In this document: in pieces, positions 1 through 8,203 of the stretch | Layout: every line of letters starts with the position of its first letter | How positions within the stretch are numbered: the stretch's first letter is position 1 | NCBI GenBank assembly: GCA_964644705.1 | Contig: CAZXYF010000087.1 | Span: 1 to 12,312 of the forward strand | Reading direction: 5' to 3' | Length of the DNA stretch: 12,312 bases | Source of the DNA: CAZXYF01 sp964644705 | Lineage (GTDB): Bacteria; Planctomycetota; Brocadiia; SM23-32 | Translations under genes and position numbers: made by a program | The notes under the pieces: generated by a model | Seen by the model: the letters and a program-made list of their open reading frames with translations, nothing else | Told to the model about the DNA's origin: nothing | The model's database searches: none

Positions 1-86
1 CTCAGTCGTGCCAGCGATCGTTCGGGCACGTGAGGCGTGTCCGCGTCGATCTCCCAACAATCCTACAAATCCTCCGCAACACATCC

Positions 87-1421
87 ATGATCAACTGGAT
101 AATGTCTGCCCCCATACTGGTGAAGGTTCTCTGCAGCCTTGGTCTGATCCTGATCTGCAACGCCGTCTTTCGTCAGCTGGCGGTGGCGGTGGGGATCGGG
201 GCGCTGATCCTGGGCCTGTGGTGCGGATTCTCGCTGCAGTCCATCGGCGGGCTGGCCCTCCACCGTCTGATTTCGACCAACAATCTGGGACTTCTGGTCA
301 TAATCTTTCAGGTCATCTGGCTCAGTTCGCAGATGTCGAGGACCGGACTGATGGAGCAGCTGGTGCTGGAGGCCAAAGCCCGGGTCTCCCGCGAGGGCGC
401 GATGGCCGTTCTGCCGGCGGTCATCGGTTTTTTGCCCATGCCCGGTGGTGCGCTTTTCTCCGCCCCGCTGGTGGACAGCTGCGACGCGGGCGACAACGTC
501 GGTGGTGGTCTCAAAGCACAGGCCAACCACTGGTTCCGTCACGTCTGGGAATACTGGTGGCCGCTGTATCCCGGCGTGCTTCTGGCAATGGAGATTATCG
601 GATGGGACGTGTGGCAGATGTTTCTCATGGGACTCCCCCTGACCGTTGGAGCGTTCCTGACGGGCTATTTTTTCATCCTCCGCCCCATCGCGCGGCAGGA
701 ACAACATCCCCATGAATCCGCCGGCACCTCGGGCGGGGACAGTCTTCTGATCCCTCTGTCCCCCATCCTCATCGTGGTGGCCACCTATGCCGTCATCCGC
801 CTGGGATATCCTGCAGTCCAATCACTGGGTTACGACCTGCCGTCGCTGAACCGGTATCTTCCCCTGGCGATCGGGTTATTTCTGGCGATACAGACTCTCC
901 AGACCATTAAACCGCTGAAACCGAACGACTGGAAAGAGATCTTACTGTCCACCCGCACGCTGAACATGGCACTCATCGTGGCGATGGTCCGGATCTACGG
1001 AGCCTTCATCGAGGCGGATCTGCCCTCGGGGGCACCGCTTGTGGAGGAAATGCGGGCCGAGATGATGAGCTGGGGAATCCCGCTACTGGCGGTCATCATG
1101 CTTCTCCCCCTCGTCAGCGGATTGGCCACCGGGCTATCCATCGGCTTCGTCGGCGCCAGTTTTCCCATTGTCCTTCAGCTTGTCCCGCCGGAAGCGTCCT
1201 TCACGCATCTGACCGGAATCGTCGTGCTGGCGTATGCCTTCGGCTACATGGGCATGCTTCTCTCCCCCGTGCACGTCTGCCTGATTGTCACCTGCGAGCA
1301 CTTCGATGAGCCACTCAACCGACCGGTCGGCGGAATGATTCGCCCCGCCGTTTGCATGCTCCTGTGGGGCCTGATCCTCTATTTCCTCTGGTACGCCGGT
1401 CCGGCCACGCTGCTGGGATGA
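87..1421 (+). CDS. DUF401-family polytopic inner-membrane protein
   Basis: This is a 444-residue, very hydrophobic protein with about ten predicted membrane segments, which matches the usual length of the DUF401 family. Motifs I associate with the family are visible: PMPGGALFSAP starting at residue 117, a WFRHVWEYWWPLYPG segment starting at 149, and SPVHVCLIVTCEHF starting at 393. The family is widespread and transporter-like, but no substrate is established. The start is uncertain. The frame is open to the left edge of the window, a GTG lies at 30, and ATGs lie at 87 and 102; none has a good Shine-Dalgarno site. I chose 87 because the protein then begins just before its first membrane helix, as is usual for the family. 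It is separated from the export operon by about 330 bases and nothing visible connects the two, so it is probably an unrelated neighbour. Confidence 0.8.
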   Translation: MINWIMSAPILVKVLCSLGLILICNAVFRQLAVAVGIGALILGLWCGFSLQSIGGLALHRLISTNNLGLLVIIFQVIWLSSQMSRTGLMEQLVLEAKARVSREGAMAVLPAVIGFLPMPGGALFSAPLVDSCDAGDNVGGGLKAQANHWFRHVWEYWWPLYPGVLLAMEIIGWDVWQMFLMGLPLTVGAFLTGYFFILRPIARQEQHPHESAGTSGGDSLLIPLSPILIVVATYAVIRLGYPAVQSLGYDLPSLNRYLPLAIGLFLAIQTLQTIKPLKPNDWKEILLSTRTLNMALIVAMVRIYGAFIEADLPSGAPLVEEMRAEMMSWGIPLLAVIMLLPLVSGLATGLSIGFVGASFPIVLQLVPPEASFTHLTGIVVLAYAFGYMGMLLSPVHVCLIVTCEHFDEPLNRPVGGMIRPAVCMLLWGLILYFLWYAGPATLLG

Positions 1422-1609
1422 GGACCGACGGACGGTTGATGGCTGACAAGGGACGATTGGCAAAACGAAGGACGGTAAAACCAAAAATGCAAACAAGCCC
1501 GTGCAGCCCGATCTCAAACTGACCCATTTAGCCCCGCCCCAGGATGCCCACGCCATGCCAACCGATTAAAAAACATGAAACGGTTGCGCGTTCCAGCAAA
1601 CGGGGGGCG

Positions 1610-1638
1610 TTGCATTTACGCACATTTGACTTTATCCT
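1610..1638 (+). promoter_or_regulatory. Weak candidate sigma-70 promoter for the export operon
   Basis: TTGCAT (1610-1615) and TATCCT (1633-1638) are separated by 17 bases. Each hexamer matches consensus only partly (3 and 4 of 6). TTGAC also occurs at 1626 and 1658, but without a reasonable -10 at 16-18 bases. This is the best pairing I could find in the region, but it could easily be chance. Confidence 0.2.
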
Positions 1639-1740
1639 GCTCCTTTTGGGTGTTGGTTTGACCTTTCCACATCGTTATTCTGGCAAAAGGTCATTCACAC
1701 AAATGTCGGCCAGTGCCCCGAGCACGCATTTACGCTGACA

Positions 1741-1747
1741 GAGGAGA
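1741..1747 (+). promoter_or_regulatory. Ribosome binding site fixing a TTG start for the HlyD-like gene
   Basis: GAGGAGA ends 7 bases before the TTG at 1755. The in-frame GTG at 1713 has no such site and the ATG at 1767 is too far away (19 bases). The TTG start also gives an N-terminus (MPKSMYRKEAL) of the form expected for the NHLM HlyD family. Confidence 0.7.
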
Positions 1748-1754
1748 CGCCAGT

Positions 1755-3014
1755 TTGCCGAAATCAATGTACAGAAAAGAAGCCCTTGAGGAGCATGCTT
1801 CCCCCGAAGAGCTGGACAAATTGATGCAGATTACGGGGCCAAAGGGATGGTTCGCGCTCGCCGGTCTGGGCATCGTCGTGATCAGTGCAATTGCCTGGGG
1901 GATCTGGGGATCGATACCGACCACCGTCACCGCTCAGGGAGTGTTTATAAAAAGCGGTGGCGTCAAGAAGATCACCGCATCGGGGACCGGCGAAGTAGCG
2001 GACATCACCGTCCAGGTGGGTGATCGCGTCAAGCAGGGTGAGGTCGTGGCCTTTATTGATTTACCGGAACTGCGGGAGAAAATCCGCGAAACCGAAATCA
2101 AACTGAGTGACCTCCAGAAAACTCGCCGGATGCTGGCCACTTTCCAGACGGAAAGTCTCAACAAACAGAAAAAATACATCAAAAAACAACGTCAGCAATA
2201 CGATAACCGACTCAAAAACCTGCGAGAACAGCTGAAAAAGAAACGCGAGATGCTGGCCTCCCGGCGAGAGCTGTATAAAAAACAACTGATCGTGCGGCAG
2301 AAAGTGCTGGCGATGGAGGAAGAGATTGCCCGGATCCAGGACCAGATGGCTCAGACACAATCCGAAAAAACCCACCTGGACCTCAAACAGGTTCAGCTGA
2401 TCAACAAGCAACAAAAACAGCTCCGCGAACAGGACGTCAAAATCAGCCAGACCGAGGAACATCTGGACCTGCTTCGCAACCGTTTGCAGGAACGTCGGAG
2501 GATGACCGCACCACAGGGCGGACGCGTCATAGAACTGCGGGCCTCCACGGGCGACATGGTCCGGCGGGGCGATCCGATTATCGCCATGGAACTGGTGGGA
2601 CGGACCATACAGGGCCTCGAAATAGTCGCCTATGTGCATCCCGGACAGGGCAAAAAAATACAACAGAGCATGGACGCCAGAATTTCACCTCAAACGGTTA
2701 GCCAGGAGAAATACGGATTCATGCTCGGGAAAGTGGAAGCCGTCTCGCCCTTCCCCGTCTCTCCCAAGGGTATGATGCAGATCGTCGATAACAAACAACT
2801 CGTCGGCCAGTTATCCCAGAAGACCGCTCCCATCCAGTTTTTTGTTGACCTCGTCCCGGATGCCAGCACCCAGAGCGGCTACCGGTGGTCGTCGCCGGGC
2901 GGGCCCCCTGTGGAGATAACCCCTGGAACGCTCGCCCGCGTCCGAGTGACTGTTGATAAGCAGCCCCCCATCAACCTGGTAATACCCAAGATACGAGAGT
3001 TTTTGGGGGTATAG
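1755..3014 (+). CDS. NHLM-type HlyD-family periplasmic adaptor (membrane fusion protein)
   Basis: The 419-residue protein would be the periplasmic bridge of the export machine, tethered in the inner membrane and linking the ABC pumps to the outer-membrane channel. In order it shows a short cytoplasmic N-terminus beginning MPKSMYRKEALEEHASPEEL, one membrane helix at about residues 32-53, and a half lipoyl-like domain at about 77-102 (GTGEVADITVQVGDRVKQGE). A long charged coiled-coil hairpin rich in K, R, Q and E follows at about 108-249. The second lipoyl half is at about 250-278 (GGRVIELRASTGDMVRRGD), then a beta-barrel-like C-terminal region. The N-terminus and layout match the NHLM bacteriocin-system HlyD family (TIGR03794 type). 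It starts at a TTG supported by a good ribosome site. It is the first gene of the operon and ends 3 bases before the peptidase/ABC gene, so the two are almost certainly cotranscribed. Confidence 0.9.
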   Translation: MPKSMYRKEALEEHASPEELDKLMQITGPKGWFALAGLGIVVISAIAWGIWGSIPTTVTAQGVFIKSGGVKKITASGTGEVADITVQVGDRVKQGEVVAFIDLPELREKIRETEIKLSDLQKTRRMLATFQTESLNKQKKYIKKQRQQYDNRLKNLREQLKKKREMLASRRELYKKQLIVRQKVLAMEEEIARIQDQMAQTQSEKTHLDLKQVQLINKQQKQLREQDVKISQTEEHLDLLRNRLQERRRMTAPQGGRVIELRASTGDMVRRGDPIIAMELVGRTIQGLEIVAYVHPGQGKKIQQSMDARISPQTVSQEKYGFMLGKVEAVSPFPVSPKGMMQIVDNKQLVGQLSQKTAPIQFFVDLVPDASTQSGYRWSSPGGPPVEITPGTLARVRVTVDKQPPINLVIPKIREFLGV

Positions 3015-3017
3015 TCC

Positions 3018-5249
3018 ATGCCATTATCGGGTCTGTTCTCGGGCGACAAAGAACCGCATGAACGCGTGAACCGACGCTGTAAAACTCCGACCGTGCTTCA
3101 GATGGAAGCGGTCGAGTGCGGAGCAGCCGCACTCGGATCGATCCTCGGCTACCACGGCCGCATCGTCCCGCTGGAAAAACTACGCATCGAATGCGGCGTC
3201 TCCCGCGATGGGAGCAAAGCCAGCAACATGCTGAAAGCAGCCCGTAAATACGGGCTCGAGGCCCACGGATACAAAAAGCAACCGGAGCATCTCCTCGAGA
3301 TGGATTTCCCGGTCATCCTGTTCTGGAACTTCAACCATTTCGTGGTCCTGGAAGGATTTAAACACGGAACGGTCTATCTCAACGACCCCGCCAGCGGGCC
3401 TAAAACCGTCAACTGGGAGACTTTCACCAAGTCGTTCACGGGCGTTGTTCTTACTTTTGAACCAACGGACGATTTTGAAACAGGCGGCCAGCGGCGGAGC
3501 GTGTTTGGTGCGCTGGTGGAACGCCTCAGCGGAGTAAAATCAGGCCTGCTCATGTCGGTCCTGGCCGGTCTCCTTCTCGTCGTTCCCGGCCTGCTCATCC
3601 CGATTTTTTCCCGCATTTTTGTCGATTATTACCTGGTCGCACGGCTGGAAAACTGGCTCAAACCCCTGCTGGCGTTTATGTTTTTCACCGGGCTCGTACA
3701 GGCCGGTCTCAACTGGCTGCAACAACACTATCTGCTGCGCATGAACGCCAAAGTGGCCCTGTCCGAGAGCGCGCGTTTTTTCTGGCACGTCCTCCGGCTA
3801 CCCATCGATTTCTTCGAACAGCGCTACGCCGGCGATATCTCCTCCCGGGTGGGGATCAACGACAAAATATCCGGCGTCATCACGGGGCAGTTTACCGCCA
3901 ACATCATCAGCCTGGTGATGGTCGTTTTCTACGGCGCACTGATGTTCTATTACGACGTCGTCCTGACTCTGATCGTTATTCTTTCGGCTGTCATCGATAT
4001 TGTGGCCCTGCGCTATGTGTCCCGCCGTCGGGAGGATGCCAACCGCCGACTCCAAAAGGAACAGGGCAAGCTCCAGGGCGCGGTCATGGGAGGGCTCCAA
4101 TCAATTGAAACCCTGAAATCATCGGGCGGCGAGGACGACTTTTTCTCCACCTGCACGGGCTATTTTGCGAAACTCGTCAACCAGAACCAGCAGCTGTCCA
4201 TCATGACGAAAAAACTGAACGTTGTGCCCGGACTCCTCAAATCCCTGGCAGCCGCCTTCATTCTTGGCATCGGTGGCCTGCGGGTGATGGAAGGGGAGAT
4301 GACCGTCGGTATGCTGGTTGCCTTCCAGACCCTGTCCAGCAGTTTCCTGGGACCGGTCAAAACCCTGGTTGACTTCGGCGCCCAGCTTCAGGAGGCCCGG
4401 GGTGATCTGGAGCGGCTGGAAGATGTTATGCGTTACGATCGGGACCCCCTTTTTGAGAATGAAGCCGAACCAGAAACAGAGAACGAGCTCAATCTTTCAG
4501 GTCATCTGGAAGTCAATGACCTTCAATTTGGCTATAACCCGCTGGATGAACCGCTTATCGACGATTTCTCTCTCCGTATGGAACCGGGCACACGCGTGGC
4601 CCTGGTCGGTGCTTCAGGCTGCGGAAAATCAACTCTCGCCAAACTCATAACCGGCCTTCTGCATCCGTGGTCGGGCGAAATCCTGTTCGATGGACGCCCC
4701 CGGGAAGAACACCCCAGAGAAACCCTGAATGAATCCCTGTCCTTTGTGGACCAGGAGATCAATCTGTTTGCCGGCACAATCCGGGAGAACCTGACCCTCT
4801 GGGACAATACAATCCCCGATCAGCGAATTCTCCGGGCCGCGCGAGACGCCTGCATTCACGAGGTCGTCGCCGAACGCCCCGAGGGTTACGACAGTGAACT
4901 TCAGGAACATGGCCGCAACTTTTCCGGCGGCCAGCGCCAGCGCCTGGAGATCGCCCGAGCCCTGGTGTGCAATCCGAACATCCTCGTGCTCGATGAGGCA
5001 ACCAGCGCCCTGGATCCCGCAACGGAAGCCGATATCGACGACAACATCCGACGACGCGGCTGCACCTCCATCATCGTCGCCCACAGGCTGAGCACCATTC
5101 GTGACTGCGATGAAATTATCGTGCTTGATAAGGGAAAAATCGTTGAGCGCGGCACCCACGACGAGCTGTACGACATGGATGGACATTACACGGAACTACT
5201 ACAGAGTGACATCGATGCGTCGCGGGCCAAACAGGAGGTAACGCCATGA
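3018..5249 (+). CDS. NHLM-type ABC exporter with N-terminal C39 (Gly-Gly) peptidase
   Basis: This 743-residue bifunctional exporter should cleave the leader after Gly-Gly on the cytoplasmic side and move the core across the inner membrane. The C39 domain (about 20-150) has the catalytic Cys34 in a QMEAVECGAAALG motif, His107 in NFNHFVVLEGF and Asp123 in YLNDPASG, so the triad is complete. The transmembrane domain spans about 175-460. The nucleotide-binding domain (about 490-743) has Walker A GASGCGKST at 531-539, signature FSGGQ at 635-639, Walker B Asp659 with catalytic Glu660, and the switch His689. The CGVSRDGSKASNMLKAAR stretch after the Cys is typical of the NHLM peptidase/ATP-binding family (TIGR03796 type). 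The gene overlaps the next one by 4 bases (ATGA), so the two ABC proteins are translationally coupled. They probably work as a heterodimer. Confidence 0.95.
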   Translation: MPLSGLFSGDKEPHERVNRRCKTPTVLQMEAVECGAAALGSILGYHGRIVPLEKLRIECGVSRDGSKASNMLKAARKYGLEAHGYKKQPEHLLEMDFPVILFWNFNHFVVLEGFKHGTVYLNDPASGPKTVNWETFTKSFTGVVLTFEPTDDFETGGQRRSVFGALVERLSGVKSGLLMSVLAGLLLVVPGLLIPIFSRIFVDYYLVARLENWLKPLLAFMFFTGLVQAGLNWLQQHYLLRMNAKVALSESARFFWHVLRLPIDFFEQRYAGDISSRVGINDKISGVITGQFTANIISLVMVVFYGALMFYYDVVLTLIVILSAVIDIVALRYVSRRREDANRRLQKEQGKLQGAVMGGLQSIETLKSSGGEDDFFSTCTGYFAKLVNQNQQLSIMTKKLNVVPGLLKSLAAAFILGIGGLRVMEGEMTVGMLVAFQTLSSSFLGPVKTLVDFGAQLQEARGDLERLEDVMRYDRDPLFENEAEPETENELNLSGHLEVNDLQFGYNPLDEPLIDDFSLRMEPGTRVALVGASGCGKSTLAKLITGLLHPWSGEILFDGRPREEHPRETLNESLSFVDQEINLFAGTIRENLTLWDNTIPDQRILRAARDACIHEVVAERPEGYDSELQEHGRNFSGGQRQRLEIARALVCNPNILVLDEATSALDPATEADIDDNIRRRGCTSIIVAHRLSTIRDCDEIIVLDKGKIVERGTHDELYDMDGHYTELLQSDIDASRAKQEVTP
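5233..5239 (+). promoter_or_regulatory. Near-perfect ribosome binding site for the second ABC gene
   Basis: AGGAGGT lies inside the end of the upstream gene, 6 bases before the ATG at 5246. It supports that start even though the two genes overlap by 4 bases. Confidence 0.8.
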
Positions 5250-8182
5250 CGCCAGAACATTCAAACCTCGAACAACGGCTCGTGGAACTCGGAGAAGTCC
5301 AACATCTGAGCGGCAATAATCCGCTCGAACTGATCTCTGAACAGATGGGGCTCTGGGTGGTGCTGGAAGGCAAAGTGGACGTCTTTTCCGTCTTCCAAAG
5401 GGATACGGAAGATATCTACGAGCGAGGACACGTCTTCCGCCAGGAACGCGGCGAATGTCTCCTGCCGATTGCCCCGCAACACGCCCCCGACGGACTCGAA
5501 CTGCGAGCGTCGGGCAAACCCGGCACTCGTGTTGTTTTTGTGGACAAGACCGACCTGCAGACGCTGCTCGACTCGGATGATTGCGAGCGTCGCGTGGCGA
5601 ACATCATTGATTCCTGGCTTGGCGCCTGGGCGGAAGCCATCACAGAGCAACAACCACCGCGAGAATTCACGGAACTTCAACCCGGCACCACAATCAAGAC
5701 CGAACCCGGCATCCCCCTCCATGCACTGAACAACGTCGTCTGGATCCGGTCATCAGAATCGGCGCAATTTCTCGAACAGCATGCTTTAACGACGCCCGCT
5801 ACCGACTCTCTGTTCCCGGTGCCCCCTCCCACCTGGCTGACATTCGATTCTCAGTGCGACATCGAAACTTTTTCGACGACGGATATTCTTCGGGATCACG
5901 ACCCGACCCAGATTGTCGCTACATTCCATTCACTCGCTCTCACGGCCCGGCGGGATAACATGCTTGAACACCGGGAGCGGGAAAGACAACGTCGCAGACA
6001 GAAGCGGACCCGAGACCGGGCCGAAAACAAACATACTCTGGCAAAACTCGCGTCCATTCTCCATCCGGACATGGAAACACCCCACGTGCATGCGGAGGTC
6101 GGTCTGCCCCCCATCGTCGAAGTGTGCAGGGTCCTGGATGAGACTCTCAATATAGATCTGGGTCTCCCGGACGATACCGCGGACCTGTTTGAACATTCCA
6201 GGGAAACCCCCATCGACGTTCTAAGCCGTCACTCTTCATTCCGCACTCGCCGGGTTCGACTTGAAGGCCGGTGGTGGGAAACTGACAGTGGACCGTCCAT
6301 CGCTTACAGAGAAGAAGACGATACCCCCGTAGCTCTGATACCTACGGGCCAGGAAACCTATACGCTGTATGATCCCCGGAACCAGTCTTACGTGCCGGTG
6401 GACGAAGAAGTCGCGGGCACACTGAAGACTTCGGCGTCGATGATCTACACCTCCCTGCCCGATAAAGAGCTCAACGCCTGGGATCTGCTGAAATTCTCCG
6501 CCCGGGGACTCAAAAAACAGTTCGTTCTGCTGCTGCTGATGGGAGCGGCCGGCGGTTTGCTGGGCACCCTCACACCGATCATTACCGGCGTGCTGTTCGA
6601 CGAAATCATACCTGGAGCTCAGCGCGGAAGGTTACTGGTGTTCATCAGCGGACTTTTTATCGCCGCTGTCGCCGGCATGCTTTTTGACCTCACCCGCAAC
6701 TTCGCCCTGCTTTCGGCCGAAGGTAAGATGCAGGGGCGGCTCCAGCCTGCCATCTGGGATCGCGTGCTGAACATGCCCATGCCTTTTTTCTCCGAATACA
6801 AAGTCGGTGATCTGGCCCAGAGAGCTGGCGGGATAATGACGATCCGCCAGGCCCTTTCCGGGGCCACCATCACCACCGTCATCTCCGGGGTGTTTTCGGT
6901 CTTCAGTTTCTTTTTGCTGTTCTACTACAGTCCGACGCTGGCACTGCTGGCTAGCGGACTCACAGCCATATCGATTGTTCTGTTGGCCGTCTTCAGTTAC
7001 CTCAAAATCAAATACAACCGGGAAATTGCGGAACTGGGCGGTGAGCTCTCAAGCCGGGTGCTGGAGTTAATCCATGGAATCTCCAAGATTCGGGTGGCCG
7101 GTGCCGAGCGAAGAGCATTTTCGCGATGGGCAGACGTCTTCACGGAGAAAAGACAATACCATTATCGGGCCGGCAAAATAGGAAACTATCAGAATGTTTT
7201 CGATTCGGTCTTCATGCTGGTCGGCAAAATCTGCATTTTCGCCGTGGTCGCTTACTACATAATCACCCCCGACTCCCAGGGACTGTCCACCGGCACATTT
7301 CTGGCGTTCATGTCGGCCTTCGGACAGTTTTTCTCCGCCGGACTGAGCCTGGCCTCAACGGTTGTGGGCCTGGTCAAAATCATCCCCCTGTATGAACGTG
7401 CGAAGCCCATACTGGAGACCACTCCGGAAATCGACCGGCAAAGCAAGCAACCTGGAGAGCTGAGCGGCGAGATCGAAATGCGTGGAATCGATTTCCGTTA
7501 CAATGAGGACTCCCCCCTGGTATTGAACGACATCAGCCTGAACGTTGAGTCCGGACAGATGATATCTCTTGTTGGGCCCTCCGGTTCGGGAAAATCCACA
7601 ATCATGCGACTCCTGCTGGGATTTGAACGACCCGAAACCGGCTCGATTTACTACGATGGTATGGATCTGTTCAATCTGGACCTCCGCGCCGTCCGCCGCC
7701 AGATCGGCGTCGTGATGCAGAACGCACAGGTCCAGACCGGAAGCATATTCAAAAACATCGTCGGGGCTCGCCCCTACGATCGTGATCGGGCCTGGGAGGC
7801 GGCGCAGATGTGCGGATTGGCCGAAGAAATCGAGGAAATGCCCATGGGTATGGACACACACGTTTCCGAAGGTGGCGGGACTCTCTCCGGTGGCCAGCGG
7901 CAGCGGTTGCTGATTGCCAGAGCCCTCGTCCATCGTCCCCGCGTGGTCTTCTTCGATGAAGCGACCAGCGCGCTCGACAACAAGACCCAGAAACAGGTGA
8001 CCGACAGCCTCAACCGGCTCGATGCCACACGCATCGTCATCGCACACCGACTGAGCACAATCCGCCAGGCGGACCGCATTTACGTGGTGGAGGATGGCCG
8101 GATTACCGAAACGGGCAATTACGACCAGTTGATGGATGACGAAGGTGCCTTCTACAGGCTGGCACGACGTCAACTGGCCTGA
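5246..8182 (+). CDS. NHLM-type ABC exporter, ATP-binding/permease, without peptidase domain
   Basis: The 978-residue protein is the second half of the export pump. The first 410 or so residues are not a C39 peptidase. They begin with a stretch that resembles a degraded cyclic-nucleotide-binding-type fold (GLWVVLEGKVDVFSVF) and contain a strikingly basic segment at about 239-263. A six-helix transmembrane domain follows at about 415-720, then a nucleotide-binding domain at about 742-978. The latter has Walker A GPSGSGKST at 777-785, signature LSGGQ starting at residue 880, Walker B Asp904 with Glu905, and His934 in the switch. Length and layout match the NHLM ATP-binding family (TIGR03797 type), where the long N-terminal region is normal. 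Both ABC proteins keep a full set of catalytic residues, so neither ATP site is visibly dead. It has its own strong ribosome site and is coupled to the gene upstream. Confidence 0.92.
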   Translation: MTPEHSNLEQRLVELGEVQHLSGNNPLELISEQMGLWVVLEGKVDVFSVFQRDTEDIYERGHVFRQERGECLLPIAPQHAPDGLELRASGKPGTRVVFVDKTDLQTLLDSDDCERRVANIIDSWLGAWAEAITEQQPPREFTELQPGTTIKTEPGIPLHALNNVVWIRSSESAQFLEQHALTTPATDSLFPVPPPTWLTFDSQCDIETFSTTDILRDHDPTQIVATFHSLALTARRDNMLEHRERERQRRRQKRTRDRAENKHTLAKLASILHPDMETPHVHAEVGLPPIVEVCRVLDETLNIDLGLPDDTADLFEHSRETPIDVLSRHSSFRTRRVRLEGRWWETDSGPSIAYREEDDTPVALIPTGQETYTLYDPRNQSYVPVDEEVAGTLKTSASMIYTSLPDKELNAWDLLKFSARGLKKQFVLLLLMGAAGGLLGTLTPIITGVLFDEIIPGAQRGRLLVFISGLFIAAVAGMLFDLTRNFALLSAEGKMQGRLQPAIWDRVLNMPMPFFSEYKVGDLAQRAGGIMTIRQALSGATITTVISGVFSVFSFFLLFYYSPTLALLASGLTAISIVLLAVFSYLKIKYNREIAELGGELSSRVLELIHGISKIRVAGAERRAFSRWADVFTEKRQYHYRAGKIGNYQNVFDSVFMLVGKICIFAVVAYYIITPDSQGLSTGTFLAFMSAFGQFFSAGLSLASTVVGLVKIIPLYERAKPILETTPEIDRQSKQPGELSGEIEMRGIDFRYNEDSPLVLNDISLNVESGQMISLVGPSGSGKSTIMRLLLGFERPETGSIYYDGMDLFNLDLRAVRRQIGVVMQNAQVQTGSIFKNIVGARPYDRDRAWEAAQMCGLAEEIEEMPMGMDTHVSEGGGTLSGGQRQRLLIARALVHRPRVVFFDEATSALDNKTQKQVTDSLNRLDATRIVIAHRLSTIRQADRIYVVEDGRITETGNYDQLMDDEGAFYRLARRQLA

Positions 8183-8194
8183 TTAATTATGAAA

Positions 8195-8200
8195 GGTGAT
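8195..8200 (+). promoter_or_regulatory. Ribosome binding site deciding the start of the solute-binding lipoprotein
   Basis: GGTGAT, within AAAGGTGAT, pairs with the distal part of the anti-Shine-Dalgarno sequence and lies just before the ATG at 8204. The earlier ATG at 8189 has only AT-rich sequence before it. A further ATG at 8243 would give a tidier signal peptide but has no clear site. Confidence 0.5.
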
Positions 8201-8203
8201 GAA

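Larger units (their letters stand above)
1422..1754. other. Intergenic region upstream of the export operon
   Basis: This stretch of about 330 bases has no convincing gene. A 64-codon open frame at 1544-1738 has no ribosome site and its product resembles no family I know. Just after the DUF401 stop there are three copies of GGACGRT, at 1430, 1451 and 1470, about 20 bases apart. No strong terminator hairpin for the DUF401 gene is visible. The promoter of the secretion operon should lie here, but only a weak candidate is seen at 1610-1638. Confidence 0.6.

Noticed and set aside
63..821. A 252-codon open frame on the - strand under the DUF401 gene
   Set aside because: It mirrors a conserved membrane protein, and its translation is rich in His, Gln, Asp and Gly with no domain pattern. 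It is a shadow frame.
1544..1738. A 64-codon + strand open frame before the HlyD-like gene
   Set aside because: It has no ribosome site and no recognisable family, and lies in the region expected to hold the operon promoter. It is probably not a gene.
7355..8173. A 272-codon open frame on the - strand under the second ABC gene
   Set aside because: It lies wholly opposite a well-conserved nucleotide-binding domain, and its product has no family features. It is a shadow of GC-rich coding.
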